A stretch of DNA of 64,000 bases. Origin: an uncultured Bryobacterales bacterium (lineage in GTDB: Bacteria; Acidobacteriota; Terriglobia; Bryobacterales; UBA6623). The stretch lies in the NCBI GenBank assembly GCA_951813605.1, contig OX638379.1, positions 1,498,471 to 1,562,470 on the forward strand. The letters run 5' to 3'. The notes beneath the pieces are model-generated. The model made no database searches. It was not told the DNA's origin and worked only from the letters and a program-made list of their open reading frames with translations. The first letter of the stretch is position 1, and every line of letters starts with the position of its first letter. Positions 1-10,700 of the stretch are shown one piece after another. Made by a program: the position numbers and the translations under genes.

Positions 1-10
1 GAAACTTTGG

Positions 11-1798
11 GTGCCGGGCATTGCGACTGTCGGTGCTGTCAGGTTGGTAGTGCGGACCATTTTGCTCGCCCTATGTGTGATCGCATGTATTGCAGCGAGT
101 GACGACTCACCGGCGGCAATGAATCAATCCGCCGGGATGGAGGGAACACTGCCGTCGTTCCGCGACATCACGGACGAAGCTGGCCTAGGATACGAGATCA
201 CCTGCGGGAATCCAGTCACCGAGTCTTTAGTCGATGTCAACGGCCAGGGAGCCTGCTTTCTGGACTATGATGGCGACGGTCTCCTTGACGTCTATCTGGT
301 CAACGGCTCCTCGCGGTCCCTCGATCGTGCCGGCAATCCACCCCATGACTATTTGTTGAGGAACCAAGGAGATGGAACTTTTTGGGATGTCACGAAGATC
401 GCGGGCCTTGGAGATAAGAATTGGTCCAGCGGCTGCGCGGTCGGGGATTACGACAACGACGGTGACTCAGATATCTATCTGACTAATTACGGACCCAACA
501 AGCTCTATCGAAACCGGGCCGGCACCTTTTCAGAGGTGTCCGACGAGGCCGGCGTGAGTGGACCGAAGTGGACGCCGCCGAAGTGGAGCATGGGTGCTGC
601 TTTTGCGGACGTTGACAACGATGGAGATCTGGATCTGTATGTGGCAAACTTCACGGCGTTCGATCGCGAGAAATTTGTTTCGTCCCCGACTGTTGCGGGT
701 CCTTGCCAGCTCAAGGGAGTGCCCATCGTCTGCGCTCCTGATTTCTTCCACGGCCAACAGGATCTGCTTTATTCTAATGATGGAGATGGCACGTTCACAG
801 ACGTCAGTGACGCAGCGGGCATTCAGCTAGACACGCCGGGCCATGGATTCGCTGTGGTCTTCTCTGATTACGATCACGATGGCGACCAAGACATTTACGT
901 TGCAAATGACGTCGGACCTAACTCTTATTTCGAAAACAATGGCGATGGACATTTTGCCGATATCAGCTGGGAGTCCGGGGGGAGCGTCAATGAGCATGGG
1001 GAGCCTGAGGGATCGATGGGACTCACTATCGGTGACTACAACAACGATACACTGCCCGACATCTTCATCACAAATTTCATTGAACAATCCAACACGCTTT
1101 ATGAGAATGAAGGAAATAACAAGTTTGTCGACCAAACAGCCAGTCTTGGTCTCTTTGCAACGGGATTGAATGAGAGCGGTTGGGGTACAAAATTCATCGA
1201 TTTTGACAACGACGGATGGTTGGATATCTTTATCGCAAATGGCCACACCGATGAGCGGTTAGAGAGGCGCTTTCCAACAGACACCTACGCCCAGCCCAAC
1301 TATATGCTCCGCAATGTCAAGGCAGAACGATTCGTGGACGTCTCACATGCAGTCGGCTTGCGCAATTTTCAAAACAAAGTGGGCCGTGGTTCTGCCTTCG
1401 CTGATTTTGACAATGACGGTGACGTGGATGTTCTTGTGATCAACAAGAACGACAAGCCTACCTTTCTTCGAAACGATGGCGGTAATCGGCTAAATTGGTT
1501 TGCAATCCGGGCTCAGGGTGTCGGCAGCAATCGAGATGGTATCGGCACAAAGATACTCGTGGAGAGCGGCGGTGTGCGCCGCGGTTTCGAAGTGCGTGGG
1601 AGCGACAGCTACCTCTCCAGCAACGACATGCGAGTGCAAGTAGGCCTTGGGGCGAACAAATCCGCTGACATTGACATCCGCTGGCCGTCCGGCCAGCGGG
1701 ACCGCTACGAAACAGTTGCAGCAAATAGGTTCTATTTGGCAGTAGAAGGACAATCGCTCGATGTTGAGCGGTCGGCACCACCTATCAAGCAGCCTTAG
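11..1798 (+). CDS. CRTAC1-type exported protein, FG-GAP repeats and ASPIC/UnbV domain
   Basis: Predicted exported beta-propeller protein of 595 residues. A hydrophobic signal segment (about residues 10-30) is followed by repeated FG-GAP/VCBS blades carrying DxDxDG-type calcium-binding loops, for example DYDGDGLLDVYLVNG, DYDNDGDSDIYLTN and DFDNDGWLDIFIANG. The C-terminal 100 residues match an ASPIC/UnbV domain (SNRDGIGTKI, then WPSGQRDRYE). The family is found in exported proteins of Acidobacteriota and Planctomycetota; its biochemical role is not established, and carbohydrate or surface binding is plausible. The start is GTG at position 11, but the frame stays open to the window edge, so the true start could lie upstream. 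It is the first of three such genes in 15 kb. Confidence 0.85.
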   Translation: MPGIATVGAVRLVVRTILLALCVIACIAASDDSPAAMNQSAGMEGTLPSFRDITDEAGLGYEITCGNPVTESLVDVNGQGACFLDYDGDGLLDVYLVNGSSRSLDRAGNPPHDYLLRNQGDGTFWDVTKIAGLGDKNWSSGCAVGDYDNDGDSDIYLTNYGPNKLYRNRAGTFSEVSDEAGVSGPKWTPPKWSMGAAFADVDNDGDLDLYVANFTAFDREKFVSSPTVAGPCQLKGVPIVCAPDFFHGQQDLLYSNDGDGTFTDVSDAAGIQLDTPGHGFAVVFSDYDHDGDQDIYVANDVGPNSYFENNGDGHFADISWESGGSVNEHGEPEGSMGLTIGDYNNDTLPDIFITNFIEQSNTLYENEGNNKFVDQTASLGLFATGLNESGWGTKFIDFDNDGWLDIFIANGHTDERLERRFPTDTYAQPNYMLRNVKAERFVDVSHAVGLRNFQNKVGRGSAFADFDNDGDVDVLVINKNDKPTFLRNDGGNRLNWFAIRAQGVGSNRDGIGTKILVESGGVRRGFEVRGSDSYLSSNDMRVQVGLGANKSADIDIRWPSGQRDRYETVAANRFYLAVEGQSLDVERSAPPIKQP

Positions 1799-2378
1799 CC
1801 CAATAGCCTTTATTTGATCCGATTTACACTTGATACACGACAGATTCACGGCTTGTATTCGGTCATTGAGTTAAGTTTGTATATGATCTCCCGAAGAAGC
1901 CGAGATGGCTGTCGTCAGGTCGAAAGTACTTCTTGGGGTTGCAGGCCGCACCGAGATCTTCCGCTAGGGACACAAGCGGCAGCCGAGTCAGATAAAGAGC
2001 ACCGCCTGGAGCGAAGGGGACATCCAGACCATCTCAAATCCCCGGTTGCTACCGAAGGGCTGGGACTTCCAGGCGCGCCCGTGCCCGTGATGCTCTCAAT
2101 TGGATTCCTCAAAGATGACACGTGCATCTTCTCCAAAGCTGCTCCCAACCGTTGCCACCATGCCGCCACCAGATAGCAGTGGGATCTTTCTGGATGCCGA
2201 CAACGCGATGCATGTGACACGCGTCTCGTCGGGACCTGTTTCAGTTCACAGCGTCAACAGAATGCACGAACTCCCGTGGAATCTGTATGATCGTCAGAAT
2301 GCATCACTTTGGATGCGGCGTCGTTGCGGGCCCAGAGGGCGGACAGACACGCCGGCAGATACGGTGAATGTCCCGTCC
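1799..2378. other. Intergenic region, no gene recognised
   Basis: This stretch of about 580 bases separates two convergent CRTAC1-type genes. Open frames exist on both strands but show no signal peptide, no recognisable domain and no convincing ribosome binding site. I see no tRNA-like fold and no strong terminator hairpin with a T-tract. Confidence 0.5.
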
Positions 2379-4274
2379 CTACCGCGCTGGTGCTCGTCCT
2401 TCTCCCTCTCTTAGGACCACGATCCGATTTGCCTTGCCTTGCCCGAAAATCTCCGACCGACCGCCAGGCCATTGGACTTCAATATGGTCGTATCGTTCGT
2501 CATTTCGTAAGCCAAAATGAAGTCGCGAATCATTTTGAGAGATATATCCGGATCCGCCCTGCATCTCGCCGGAAAGACGTCGGTCTCCAACGATGACAGA
2601 CACTCGAGCCCCGATCGCATCACGGTTGGACTGGACTCCTTCCAATCGAACCAAGAGCCATGTTCCGCGCGTTGCTGAATTGCGTAGAAGGCTCGGGCGG
2701 TCACCCATGTTGTTGATCACGACTTCGAGCGATCCGTCATTATCCAGATCCCCAACTGCCGAGCCCCGCGAAGACCACTTCTCTTGGATCCCTGGGCCCG
2801 ATTCACTTGAAATGTCCCTGAATCTTCCTTGGCCTACATTCCAATATAGCTGTCGTTGCTGGTAATAGCGGCTCTGCAGATCAGCCCCGTCAATTTCCGG
2901 ATAGACATGACCATTGACAAGAAGGACGTCGAGGCGTCCGTCGTGATCCACGTCTAGGAAATGAACTCCCCAACCGAGAAACTTCGTCTCGGATCCCAGC
3001 CCTGACAGATAGACCATATCGGTAAAAGTGCCATCGCCATTGTTGCGGAAGAGGTTGGGAACGTCGTCGGCGAAGTTCGTCTTTACCAAGTCCATGAGGC
3101 CATCCTCATCGTAGTCTGCCACAGCCACTCCCATGCCTGCCTGCTCCTGGCCGTCTTCGTTGAGCGCAACACCGGCAAGGATTCCGATTTCCGCAAACGT
3201 TCCATCCTGCCGATTGTGATAGAGCAGACTGGGAGTCGAGTCGCAAGCCCCGTAGAGGTCCGGGTATCCATCGTTGTCGAAGTCGGTCGCTAGGATGGCA
3301 AGCGTGTAGCGCGTCGTCGGCAAACCGATTCCACTCGCTTCCGATACATCCTTGAACTGGCCGTTCGCCTCGTTGTGGAACAAGTAGTTCCGACCGAACG
3401 GAAGCCCGCGCGGACCGCACATAACTGGCAAGCCCTTCCATTTGCAGAACCCCCCGCTTCCCGGCTTTGGGGTCTTCTCTTTGTGGAAATTCACGTAGCC
3501 GGCGACCGCGAGGTCCAGCCGGCCGTCCAAGTCATAGTCCACAAAGGTGCAGCCAGAGTCCCAGCGAAGCGTTGGAGACTCCAAGCCGACAACTGAAGTC
3601 ACGTCAAGGAACGAGCCATCTCCCTGATTGCGATACAGCGAGCTGTGCCCCCAAAACGTGACGAACAGATCGCGGTAGCCGTCGTTGTCATAGTCGCCTA
3701 CGCAGACTCCTTGCCCCCAGCCCGTTCGCCTGAGTCCCGCTTCGTCGGTGACATCCTTGAAACGCAACTCGCCGAGGTTCTGGTAAAGGCGCTGGGTGGG
3801 CGCCGCCTTCAACTCCTGACGTCCCTGGAACGTAGAAGCATTCGGTAGGAAGATGTCCACTAGACCGTCGTTGTCGTAGTCAAAGATCGCCACACCGTTT
3901 CCGGTCGTCTCAAGGATGTATTCCTTGGTATGTTCTTGTCCCGAGACGTTGGGGGCAGTCAAACCAGCCCGGATAGCAAGATCCTCGAAGTGGACCGCGA
4001 CGGGAAGCAGGTTGGTCTCGGTCTCAAGCCTGGGCGGGGCCACACGTGCGGCAGGGACTGCCACCCCTTGCAGCGCCCATGCAGGCGCGAGACCCGAGAG
4101 GGTCAACAGAAGGGTCAGGCAGCCGAAAGCGACTCGGCGCTTCAAAGCTGAGTGTACGAGTACCGTCGGAACCCGGTGGCAGCCCACAGCAACTGTGGTT
4201 GTCGAGGAGTCAGTGACTCCTTGGAATCGTTCGACGACTTCATCGCCGATTTCGTTAGTTTGGCCAAGCCTCAT
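2379..4274 (-). CDS. CRTAC1-type exported protein, FG-GAP repeats and ASPIC/UnbV domain
   Basis: Second CRTAC1-type protein, convergent with the first. It has FG-GAP/VCBS blades with calcium loops (DYDNDGLVDIFLPN, DYDNDGYRDLFVTF, DYDLDGRLDLAVAG, DVDHDGRLDVLLVNG) and a C-terminal ASPIC/UnbV domain (SNRDAIGARV, WPGGRSEIFG). The ATG at 4274 gives a 43-residue hydrophilic leader before a typical signal peptide at about residues 44-68 (ending APAWA), so the real start may be downstream, for instance GTG at 4187 or TTG at 4145. None of these has a clear Shine-Dalgarno sequence, so the start is unresolved. Role unknown; probably cell surface or periplasmic. Confidence 0.83.
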   Translation of the reverse strand: MRLGQTNEIGDEVVERFQGVTDSSTTTVAVGCHRVPTVLVHSALKRRVAFGCLTLLLTLSGLAPAWALQGVAVPAARVAPPRLETETNLLPVAVHFEDLAIRAGLTAPNVSGQEHTKEYILETTGNGVAIFDYDNDGLVDIFLPNASTFQGRQELKAAPTQRLYQNLGELRFKDVTDEAGLRRTGWGQGVCVGDYDNDGYRDLFVTFWGHSSLYRNQGDGSFLDVTSVVGLESPTLRWDSGCTFVDYDLDGRLDLAVAGYVNFHKEKTPKPGSGGFCKWKGLPVMCGPRGLPFGRNYLFHNEANGQFKDVSEASGIGLPTTRYTLAILATDFDNDGYPDLYGACDSTPSLLYHNRQDGTFAEIGILAGVALNEDGQEQAGMGVAVADYDEDGLMDLVKTNFADDVPNLFRNNGDGTFTDMVYLSGLGSETKFLGWGVHFLDVDHDGRLDVLLVNGHVYPEIDGADLQSRYYQQRQLYWNVGQGRFRDISSESGPGIQEKWSSRGSAVGDLDNDGSLEVVINNMGDRPSLLRNSATRGTWLLVRLEGVQSNRDAIGARVSVIVGDRRLSGEMQGGSGYISQNDSRLHFGLRNDERYDHIEVQWPGGRSEIFGQGKANRIVVLREGEGRAPAR

Positions 4275-4600
4275 GCCGCCCCAGACCCGACCGCTTGGCG
4301 GCTACCAGGGCTGGTTCTCGAACGAGGTGAGCGCGCCTCCAAGTGGATCGACCCACCAAGTACTGAGTGCTCCCAAACTCCGAGGTTCAAGCCGTCATCG
4401 TCTTGTCGACAATACTCTTGGATGTGATGTGCCTGATGAACGAAGCGGTTGGCTGGTAGATGTTCGGCACCAAACTTGCTGAACACGTGCATCATGGTCT
4501 TAACGTCTGAATTGTTGTCGATGCTGGACTCGCCTTCGATCGAGCTAAGCCCGATCCGCCGAACACCGTCATACCATGCACGGCCTCGCGAAGGTCCCAA
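4271..4600 (-). pseudogene. Short unrecognised open frame, possible gene fragment
   Basis: A 109-codon open frame directly upstream of the second CRTAC1 gene. The central part (ANRFVHQAHHIQEY, then a VLGGSIHL segment) has the look of an eroded histidine-rich toxin or nuclease domain, but I cannot assign a family. No signal peptide and no clear ribosome binding site. It may be non-coding. Confidence 0.2.
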
Positions 4601-4738
4601 TCGACGAACAGGAACTCGTTGCCACTGAGCATATCACGGACCTATATAGGACCCTATCCGTGCTTGCTAGCGTTCAATCAGATTTAACACAGCCAGGGTT
4701 GGTTGTGTAGAAGGGAGGGAGTGCGGGTTGGGCTTCGC

Positions 4739-4867
4739 ATGTTGAAGCCGGAGACCGTCCAGTGGCTACAGGGAGCGTTGCGGGGCGCGGCCTTGTCGCG
4801 GGCAGCGTTGGGGCGCGGGCTGTGCAAATGCGACGGCTGGCGCAATGCGCGGGGGGAGTTGTGTTGA
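4739..4867 (+). pseudogene. Truncated DUF4338-type transposase-like N-terminus
   Basis: A 42-codon frame starting MLKPETVQWLQGAL and continuing RAALGRGLCKCDGWRNARGE before a TGA. This resembles the N-terminal segment of DUF4338 (DruA-like) proteins carried by some insertion sequences, where a short helical start precedes an LxxxLCxxxxWxxxxG signature. Full-length members are several hundred residues, so only the extreme N-terminus survives. Identification is by remembered family pattern and not by a search. Confidence 0.45.
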
Positions 4868-4872
4868 GTTGC

Positions 4873-5202
4873 CTACGGTTTAGCTGACAGTTGATAGTGC
4901 GCCAGCTGCTGTACCCCAAGGGGTAGCGCCATGATGGCCGAGGAGGCCCGGAACGATCGACAGCCTCCGTCGGGCAGTTCAACTCGCAGCCAGGGCTGGC
5001 CGTCACGCCGTCTGCGGTTGGACAGGACCTTCAGCTCCCATCTGTCGAACGGGTGGCCGCGGCGGCAGAACCGTACCGACTTGGGAGCCGAACCATGGAA
5101 TGGGGTAGTCTGACCACCACTTGTACAAATTGGTAGAGCAGCGATGCTGAAGTCAGCATCGCTGCTCTTGCACAAAACCTCCATGACCGGCCACTTACTC
5201 AT
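4873..5202 (-). pseudogene. DUF5372-like IS-associated small protein, probable relic
   Basis: Open frame of 109 codons convergent with the DUF4338-like fragment. The core (GHPFDRWELKVLS, then WLRVELPDGGCRSF) matches the pattern of small proteins found beside insertion-sequence transposases, with a HPF start, basic strand and ELPDG turn. The first 35 or so residues look like unrelated read-in. The abutting orientation with the neighbouring fragment suggests that rearrangement or deletion has removed the element. The following stretch 5203-5540 holds nothing I can recognise. Confidence 0.35.
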
Positions 5203-5540
5203 TCCGAATGCACGCTGGACTCATGAAGGTCCCGGAGGCCATTAACGATTTTCAGCAGGATCGGGCCTAAGCGCTCGAGGCAATTTTCGAGTTCCTGAAA
5301 GCAACCGATAGGGATGGAAAGAGGTCGTCTGGACCTCGATTTCAGGCCCACACCTCCAGTAGGCTCCGGGCAACGGCTGAGTTCCGGGGAAGCCGCTGAT
5401 CAGGGCATCGCTCACCCTCTAACCCTAAGCGACGCAACCGGATTTGTGTCAAATACCCCACAATCGCCACCTCAGACGGAGAAAATCTCCTCAATTGCCG
5501 GTGCAATGCGGAAATCTCTAGTTTTGGTGCGACATTTCGC

Positions 5541-5570
5541 TTGACACAACTGATATATCAAACCTATGCT
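5541..5570 (+). promoter_or_regulatory. Sigma-70-like promoter for the GH127 gene
   Basis: A perfect TTGACA (-35) at 5541-5546, then 18 bases, then TATGCT (-10) at 5565-5570. The -10 box ends 17 bases before the ATG at 5588. If used, the leader would be very short from that ATG, which slightly favours the internal ATG at 5639 as the real start. Confidence 0.5.
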
Positions 5571-5587
5571 GGCCTTGACAAGTTTGC

Positions 5588-7627
5588 ATGGATGAGTTGG
5601 CAATTAGTTTCTCCACAGCGAGGATCCGTTATCAGCGGATGGAGGCGCCACTAATGTTCTGCGCTTGGTCAAGAAGCGGCCTCTTGGCCTTTGTCGCAAC
5701 GTTGCTATGTAGCACCGGTTGTCAGAACAACCCAGCCATACATGCCGGCCGAGACGAACAATATTTTGAGCGACGGGAACTGCCGATAGAGGTCGCCAAC
5801 AAGGTCAATCCGGAATTCAAAACCCCGCGGCAGCTCCATCTGGACTTTACTGGCTTTGTCGGTTCGAGGCTAGCCGCCAACCTAGAGGGTTGGGAACTCC
5901 GGACGCCGGGCGCCAATCCGGCACTGATTGAAATGTTCTATGACCGGGACCGAAAGCCATCTAGAGATCTGCTGCCTTGGCACGGTGAGTTTGTCGGTAA
6001 GTATCTTTGCTCGTCTATCTTAAGTCACAGGATCCTGAGAGACTCGCGCCAAAAGGAGATGATCCAGAGCGTAGCTCGCAGGTTCATAGCGAGCCAGGAC
6101 GAGGATGGCTATTTGGGCCCCTTCCCTAAGAACTCGCGCCTAACAGGTCAACGCGAGGGGGAAGGCTTCCTTGAGACTCAGTTGTGGGATGTATGGGGCC
6201 ACTATTGGGCGATCCAGGCCCTCATTCTTTACTACGAAGATTTCGGTGATGAGGCGGCCCTCACAGCAGCCACGAAGGCGGCCGATCTCATTGTTCATAC
6301 TTATCTGGACAAACCGCTTGACATGACCAACGACGGCAGTGTTGGGCAAATGAACTATGCAATAATCCACGCATTCGCATTGCTGTACCGCATCACCGGG
6401 AAAAGCGATTACCTAAACATGGCCCGCTGGATCATCGATAAGTGGGACGAACCAGCGGGACCGCAATACATGAAGTTGGCTTTGGATGGAAAGGAAATGC
6501 ATGAGTTCCCGGGTAACCGTTGGGAGAGTCTGCATGACTTCTTAGGCCTATTCGAGATGTATCTCTTGACCGGGGAAGAAACATACCGAGAAGTCTTCGT
6601 TCACATCTGGAACAGCATTTTGAAGGGAGATCGCCATAACACAGGAGGATTCAGTTCGGGCGAGAAAACAACTGGCAATCCCTACGATCCGTCTCCAATC
6701 GAGACCTGCTGCACAGTGGCATGGATTGACATGAGCATTGCGATGTTGAAGTTGACCGGGAATTCCATTGTGGCAGACGAGATTGAATTGTCTACCTTCA
6801 ACGGATCACTGGGGGGCCAATCGCCTTCCGGTACGTGGTGGACATATAACACACCGATGGACGGCACAAGAGAGGCGTCCGCTCACACGATCAACTTCCA
6901 ATGCCGGCCCGGCAGCCCTGAGTTAAATTGCTGCTCGGTAAACGGTCCGCGTGGTCTTGGAATGCTTTCGGAATGGGCGATGCTCTCCAACGATGGGTTC
7001 GTACTCAACTACTACGGGCCCTCTACGTTTAGAGTCAAGACCGCGAATAGGCAAACATTGTCCCTTTCTCAGGAAACCGATTATCCAAAGACTGGGAATG
7101 TCACTGTGCGCCTATCGATCGATAAGCCGGAACGATTCGAAATCAAACTCCGCATACCGGTTTGGTCTGCGAATACCAGCGTCTCTATCAATGGCGAAGA
7201 GGCTCCTGATGTGCGGTCGGGATCCTATCTCGCCTTGGAGCGCGAATGGAAGACTGGAGATATCATCGAGATCAATCTTGACATGTCACCTCATTACTGG
7301 GTCGGAGAAAGGGATTTCGAAGGCAAGGTATCGGTCTATCACGGCCCGATCCTTCTTGCCTTCGATCCAGTGCATAATGAAATCGATCCGGCAGAAATAC
7401 CTCAGATGGATGCAAAAACTCTGAGCTTCGAAGTCGGACAAACCACCCGCCAGATTCGGCCTTGGATGATTCTAACCACCGAGGCTTCCGATGGCACTCG
7501 GGTAGCCCTTTGCGACTTCGCGTCAGCTGGGGCATACGGTAACTATTACCGGACTTGGCTGCCGTTACAAAACATCGCTCCGTTAGCATTCAGCCTCGAC
7601 AAGCCTGTCTGGGCGAACAGGCCCTGA
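5588..7627 (+). CDS. GH127-family beta-L-arabinofuranosidase (DUF1680), lipoprotein-like
   Basis: Glycoside hydrolase predicted to release L-arabinofuranose from arabinan-type glycans or glycoproteins. The GH127 zinc/cysteine centre is visible: ETCC (E372, C374) and NCCSVNGPRG (C448, C449), corresponding to the Glu-Cys-Cys-Cys set of characterised beta-L-arabinofuranosidases, in which the first Cys of the CC pair is the nucleophile. An alpha/alpha-barrel body (WGHYWAIQAL, ESLHDFLGLFEMYLLTG) precedes beta-sandwich domains. The N-terminus has a hydrophobic segment ending LLCSTGC, a near-lipobox, so the protein is probably a lipoprotein; starts at 5588, 5639 or 5654 are possible. It lies 86 bases upstream of a TonB-dependent receptor gene, which suggests glycan degradation coupled to uptake. 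Confidence 0.88.
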   Translation: MDELAISFSTARIRYQRMEAPLMFCAWSRSGLLAFVATLLCSTGCQNNPAIHAGRDEQYFERRELPIEVANKVNPEFKTPRQLHLDFTGFVGSRLAANLEGWELRTPGANPALIEMFYDRDRKPSRDLLPWHGEFVGKYLCSSILSHRILRDSRQKEMIQSVARRFIASQDEDGYLGPFPKNSRLTGQREGEGFLETQLWDVWGHYWAIQALILYYEDFGDEAALTAATKAADLIVHTYLDKPLDMTNDGSVGQMNYAIIHAFALLYRITGKSDYLNMARWIIDKWDEPAGPQYMKLALDGKEMHEFPGNRWESLHDFLGLFEMYLLTGEETYREVFVHIWNSILKGDRHNTGGFSSGEKTTGNPYDPSPIETCCTVAWIDMSIAMLKLTGNSIVADEIELSTFNGSLGGQSPSGTWWTYNTPMDGTREASAHTINFQCRPGSPELNCCSVNGPRGLGMLSEWAMLSNDGFVLNYYGPSTFRVKTANRQTLSLSQETDYPKTGNVTVRLSIDKPERFEIKLRIPVWSANTSVSINGEEAPDVRSGSYLALEREWKTGDIIEINLDMSPHYWVGERDFEGKVSVYHGPILLAFDPVHNEIDPAEIPQMDAKTLSFEVGQTTRQIRPWMILTTEASDGTRVALCDFASAGAYGNYYRTWLPLQNIAPLAFSLDKPVWANRP

Positions 7628-7703
7628 CATCTATAACGGGCTAGCCGATGGAGAGTCGCACAAGCACGGAAATGAGACCCACACCAATGTTGCGAGTCTC
7701 GAC

Positions 7704-7710
7704 GGAGGAA
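7704..7710 (+). promoter_or_regulatory. Ribosome binding site setting the TonB receptor start
   Basis: GGAGGAA lies just upstream of ATG at 7714. Translation from this ATG gives a clean signal peptide, whereas the in-frame ATG at 7648 adds a polar 22-residue leader. Confidence 0.6.
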
Positions 7711-7713
7711 GTC

Positions 7714-10700
7714 ATGAACAGTGTCAATTCTAGCGCCAAGATTATGGTGGTCCTACCAGCGCTCCTGGTACTGAGCTCCTTGAGCCTTCACGCCCAGTTC
7801 ACGAGTAGTATCGAAGGGACCGTATCGGATCCTACAGGGGCCGTCATTCCTGGGGCATCCGTCACTCTCACGAACCGTGGCACTGGAGAAGTCAGAATCG
7901 TTGAAACTTCCACGAGTGGTTACTATCGAATCACCTCACTCCCGTCCTCCGAATTCGACGTAGTAATTGGAGCGCCTGGATTCCAAACCACACTTCAAGC
8001 GAATGTCAGGATCCAAGTGGCCGAAACAAAGACAGTGAACGTCGTACTGATCCTGGGGTCGGAGACGGCAAGAATCACCGTCACGGCAGAAGCTCCGCCA
8101 CTCGAGAAGTCAGAAGCTCGAATCTCGGGCCTCTTTCAACAGCAGCAGGTGGAAGATCTTCCGCTCGTTGGTCGAAACTTCATCAGCTTGGTCACACTTA
8201 CACCGGGCGTTACAGGCTTAACCAGTGGTGGCGGTCAGGCTTACGCACAAGCAACTGGAGACATCTTTACCACGGAATACGGAGTCAGCCTCAATGCCAA
8301 CGGTCTTGGCCCGGCGGGAAATAATTTTATGGTGGACTCTGCAACAACAAATAACGTAAACAACGGCGGTGTGACCAACTTTAGTCCAAACGCCGACTCC
8401 GTACAAGAGATCCGAGTGCTCACGAACAACTTCTCGGCTGAATACGGTCGGAATTCATCACTTGCGGTGAACGCGATCACAAAGGGGGGGACGAACATAC
8501 CCCACGGCACTGTCAGCTGGTTTCATACCAACAATAGACTCAGTTCTCGCAACATCTTTCAGTCAAAAGTTCCTGTATTTCGCCGTAATGAAGGTGCGTG
8601 GAGCCTCGGCGGTCCCATCAAAAAGGACAGCACATTCCTCTTTGGATCTATGGACGGCCTGCGATCAGGCGTTGGGACGGGAGCGCCTGTGAATCTGGCT
8701 ACTCCCCAATTCATCGATTTCATGCGAACGAATCACCCTGACAACGTCTCGACTTCAGTGTGGACCAGCTACCCAGCTGCGGTTACTCCGACTAGGAACT
8801 TTGGAACGGCGGGGAACCAAGTCAATATCGACTGCTCGGGCTTACCATCACAGTCAGATCCTATCACGACTCCGTTGGGGGCGATGCCATGCAACTTTCC
8901 CGTGACGGGAGAGGGCAACTTTCAGACAACCGTTCCCCGAGATGGGCTTCAATGGAACACCCGTGTTGACCAACTGTTTAACAACCAAAAGGATCGACTA
9001 TATTTTAACATATACCGTACAACTCTTGACACCGTGCTGTTCAACGCACCCAATGTCTACCCCGACTTTCAGCAACCGTGGGCCCAGTGGACGATGTACA
9101 TGAATATCAACGAGACGCACGTATTTTCGCCCACCGTGGTCAACGAATTTGGGTCCAGCTACGTTCGCGCTACTGGGACCGCCAATTGCAATCCCTGCGA
9201 GGTTCCGGGGATCAATGTGACCGGAATGGCAGGTTTCGGCGTCGGGTTCGCACCCGGCGGTTTTGTCCAAAATATCTACGAGTGGCGCGATGTGCTCTCG
9301 TTCACCAAAGGTTCACACAGCATGAAAATCGGGGGTAAGGCTCAGCACAACCAAGACTATAATGATTTCGGCCAAATTGCTACGCGGCCACAGTACGACT
9401 TTTTCAATGTGTTTGACTTTGCAAACGATTCACCGTTCCAACAACGAAGCATTGGAATCGATCCTAGGACGGGCGATCCGGTTGAGTCGGCCGCTGGTTA
9501 TGTAGCAAGTCGCGACGGAAACTGGTCCATCTTTTTTCAAGACGATTGGAAAATCCGACCAAATCTCTCCCTAAATTTGGGCATACGATATGAAAACTAC
9601 GGTAACCCGTATCAGCGGCACGAAGCAACCACTAACATACTCTTTCAAGGTGGCGATGACTTTGCAAGCCGTATTGCAAACGCGAGGGTCGACTTGACAC
9701 CCAATAACCGATTCTTCGAGGCACCTGACAACAACAATATCGCTCCTCGATTTGGTTTTGCATGGGACCCCACACCTGGAGGCAATCTCGTGATCCGCGG
9801 CGGTGCCGGAGTATATTACGATCGCTTAGCAAGCGGCTATTTTGCCCAAAACACAAAAACCAACCCGCCGTTGGTGGCAAGTGTTACGGCCAGCATATTC
9901 ACCCCCGAAGTGTTGCCCGTATATGCTTTAGGCAAATCCGGCACTGAGCCGTTCGGATTTCCGATACCTGAGGGTATTCAGTCGGGATTGGATGAAAAGA
10001 ACGGCCTTTTATCCGGTCTAGCCAATATCGCAGGGTTAGATCGAAATATGAAAACTCAATATACATACAATTGGTTCTTTGGTATCCAGTATGCACTAGG
10101 GGGATCAGAGTGGGTTCTCGACGTCGCATATCTTGGATCATTGGCACGAAAGATATACGGTAGGCTCCAAGTGAATCGCTTCGCTGGTGATTTGATCGAA
10201 AATGACGGAGTACTGACTCGCCTCAATTCAAGCTTCGGCGGCATGGATTACGGCATGCAGGGAGGAAATTCGAGTTACACAGGCGGAACGCTCTCTCTCA
10301 AGAAACGATTCAGCTCGGGTTTTAGCGTCGATATCGCATACACGTTAGGAAAAGCGATTGACAACTTCCAGCTCAACGGCGGTGGTCTTACTAGCAGCGT
10401 CGATATCGCGGATCTTTACGACATCGCTAGGGAGCGCGGACGGGCAGATTTCGACATACGGCATCGTCTCGCCTTTAGCACGCTTTGGGAACTACCTGGG
10501 CCGGCATTTGGCCCAAAGTTCTTCCGAAGTCTTCTTAGCGGGTGGCAAATCAGCAATATCACAATCTTACAAGCAGGGAGTCCGTTCCGAGTGATTTGCA
10601 GCTTACCGTTTATGCCCGTTCGCGACGCGAACGGTGTCATCGTTGGCAACAACGGGTGCGACTACAATGCTGACGGCTTCAACTTTGACTATCCCAACAC

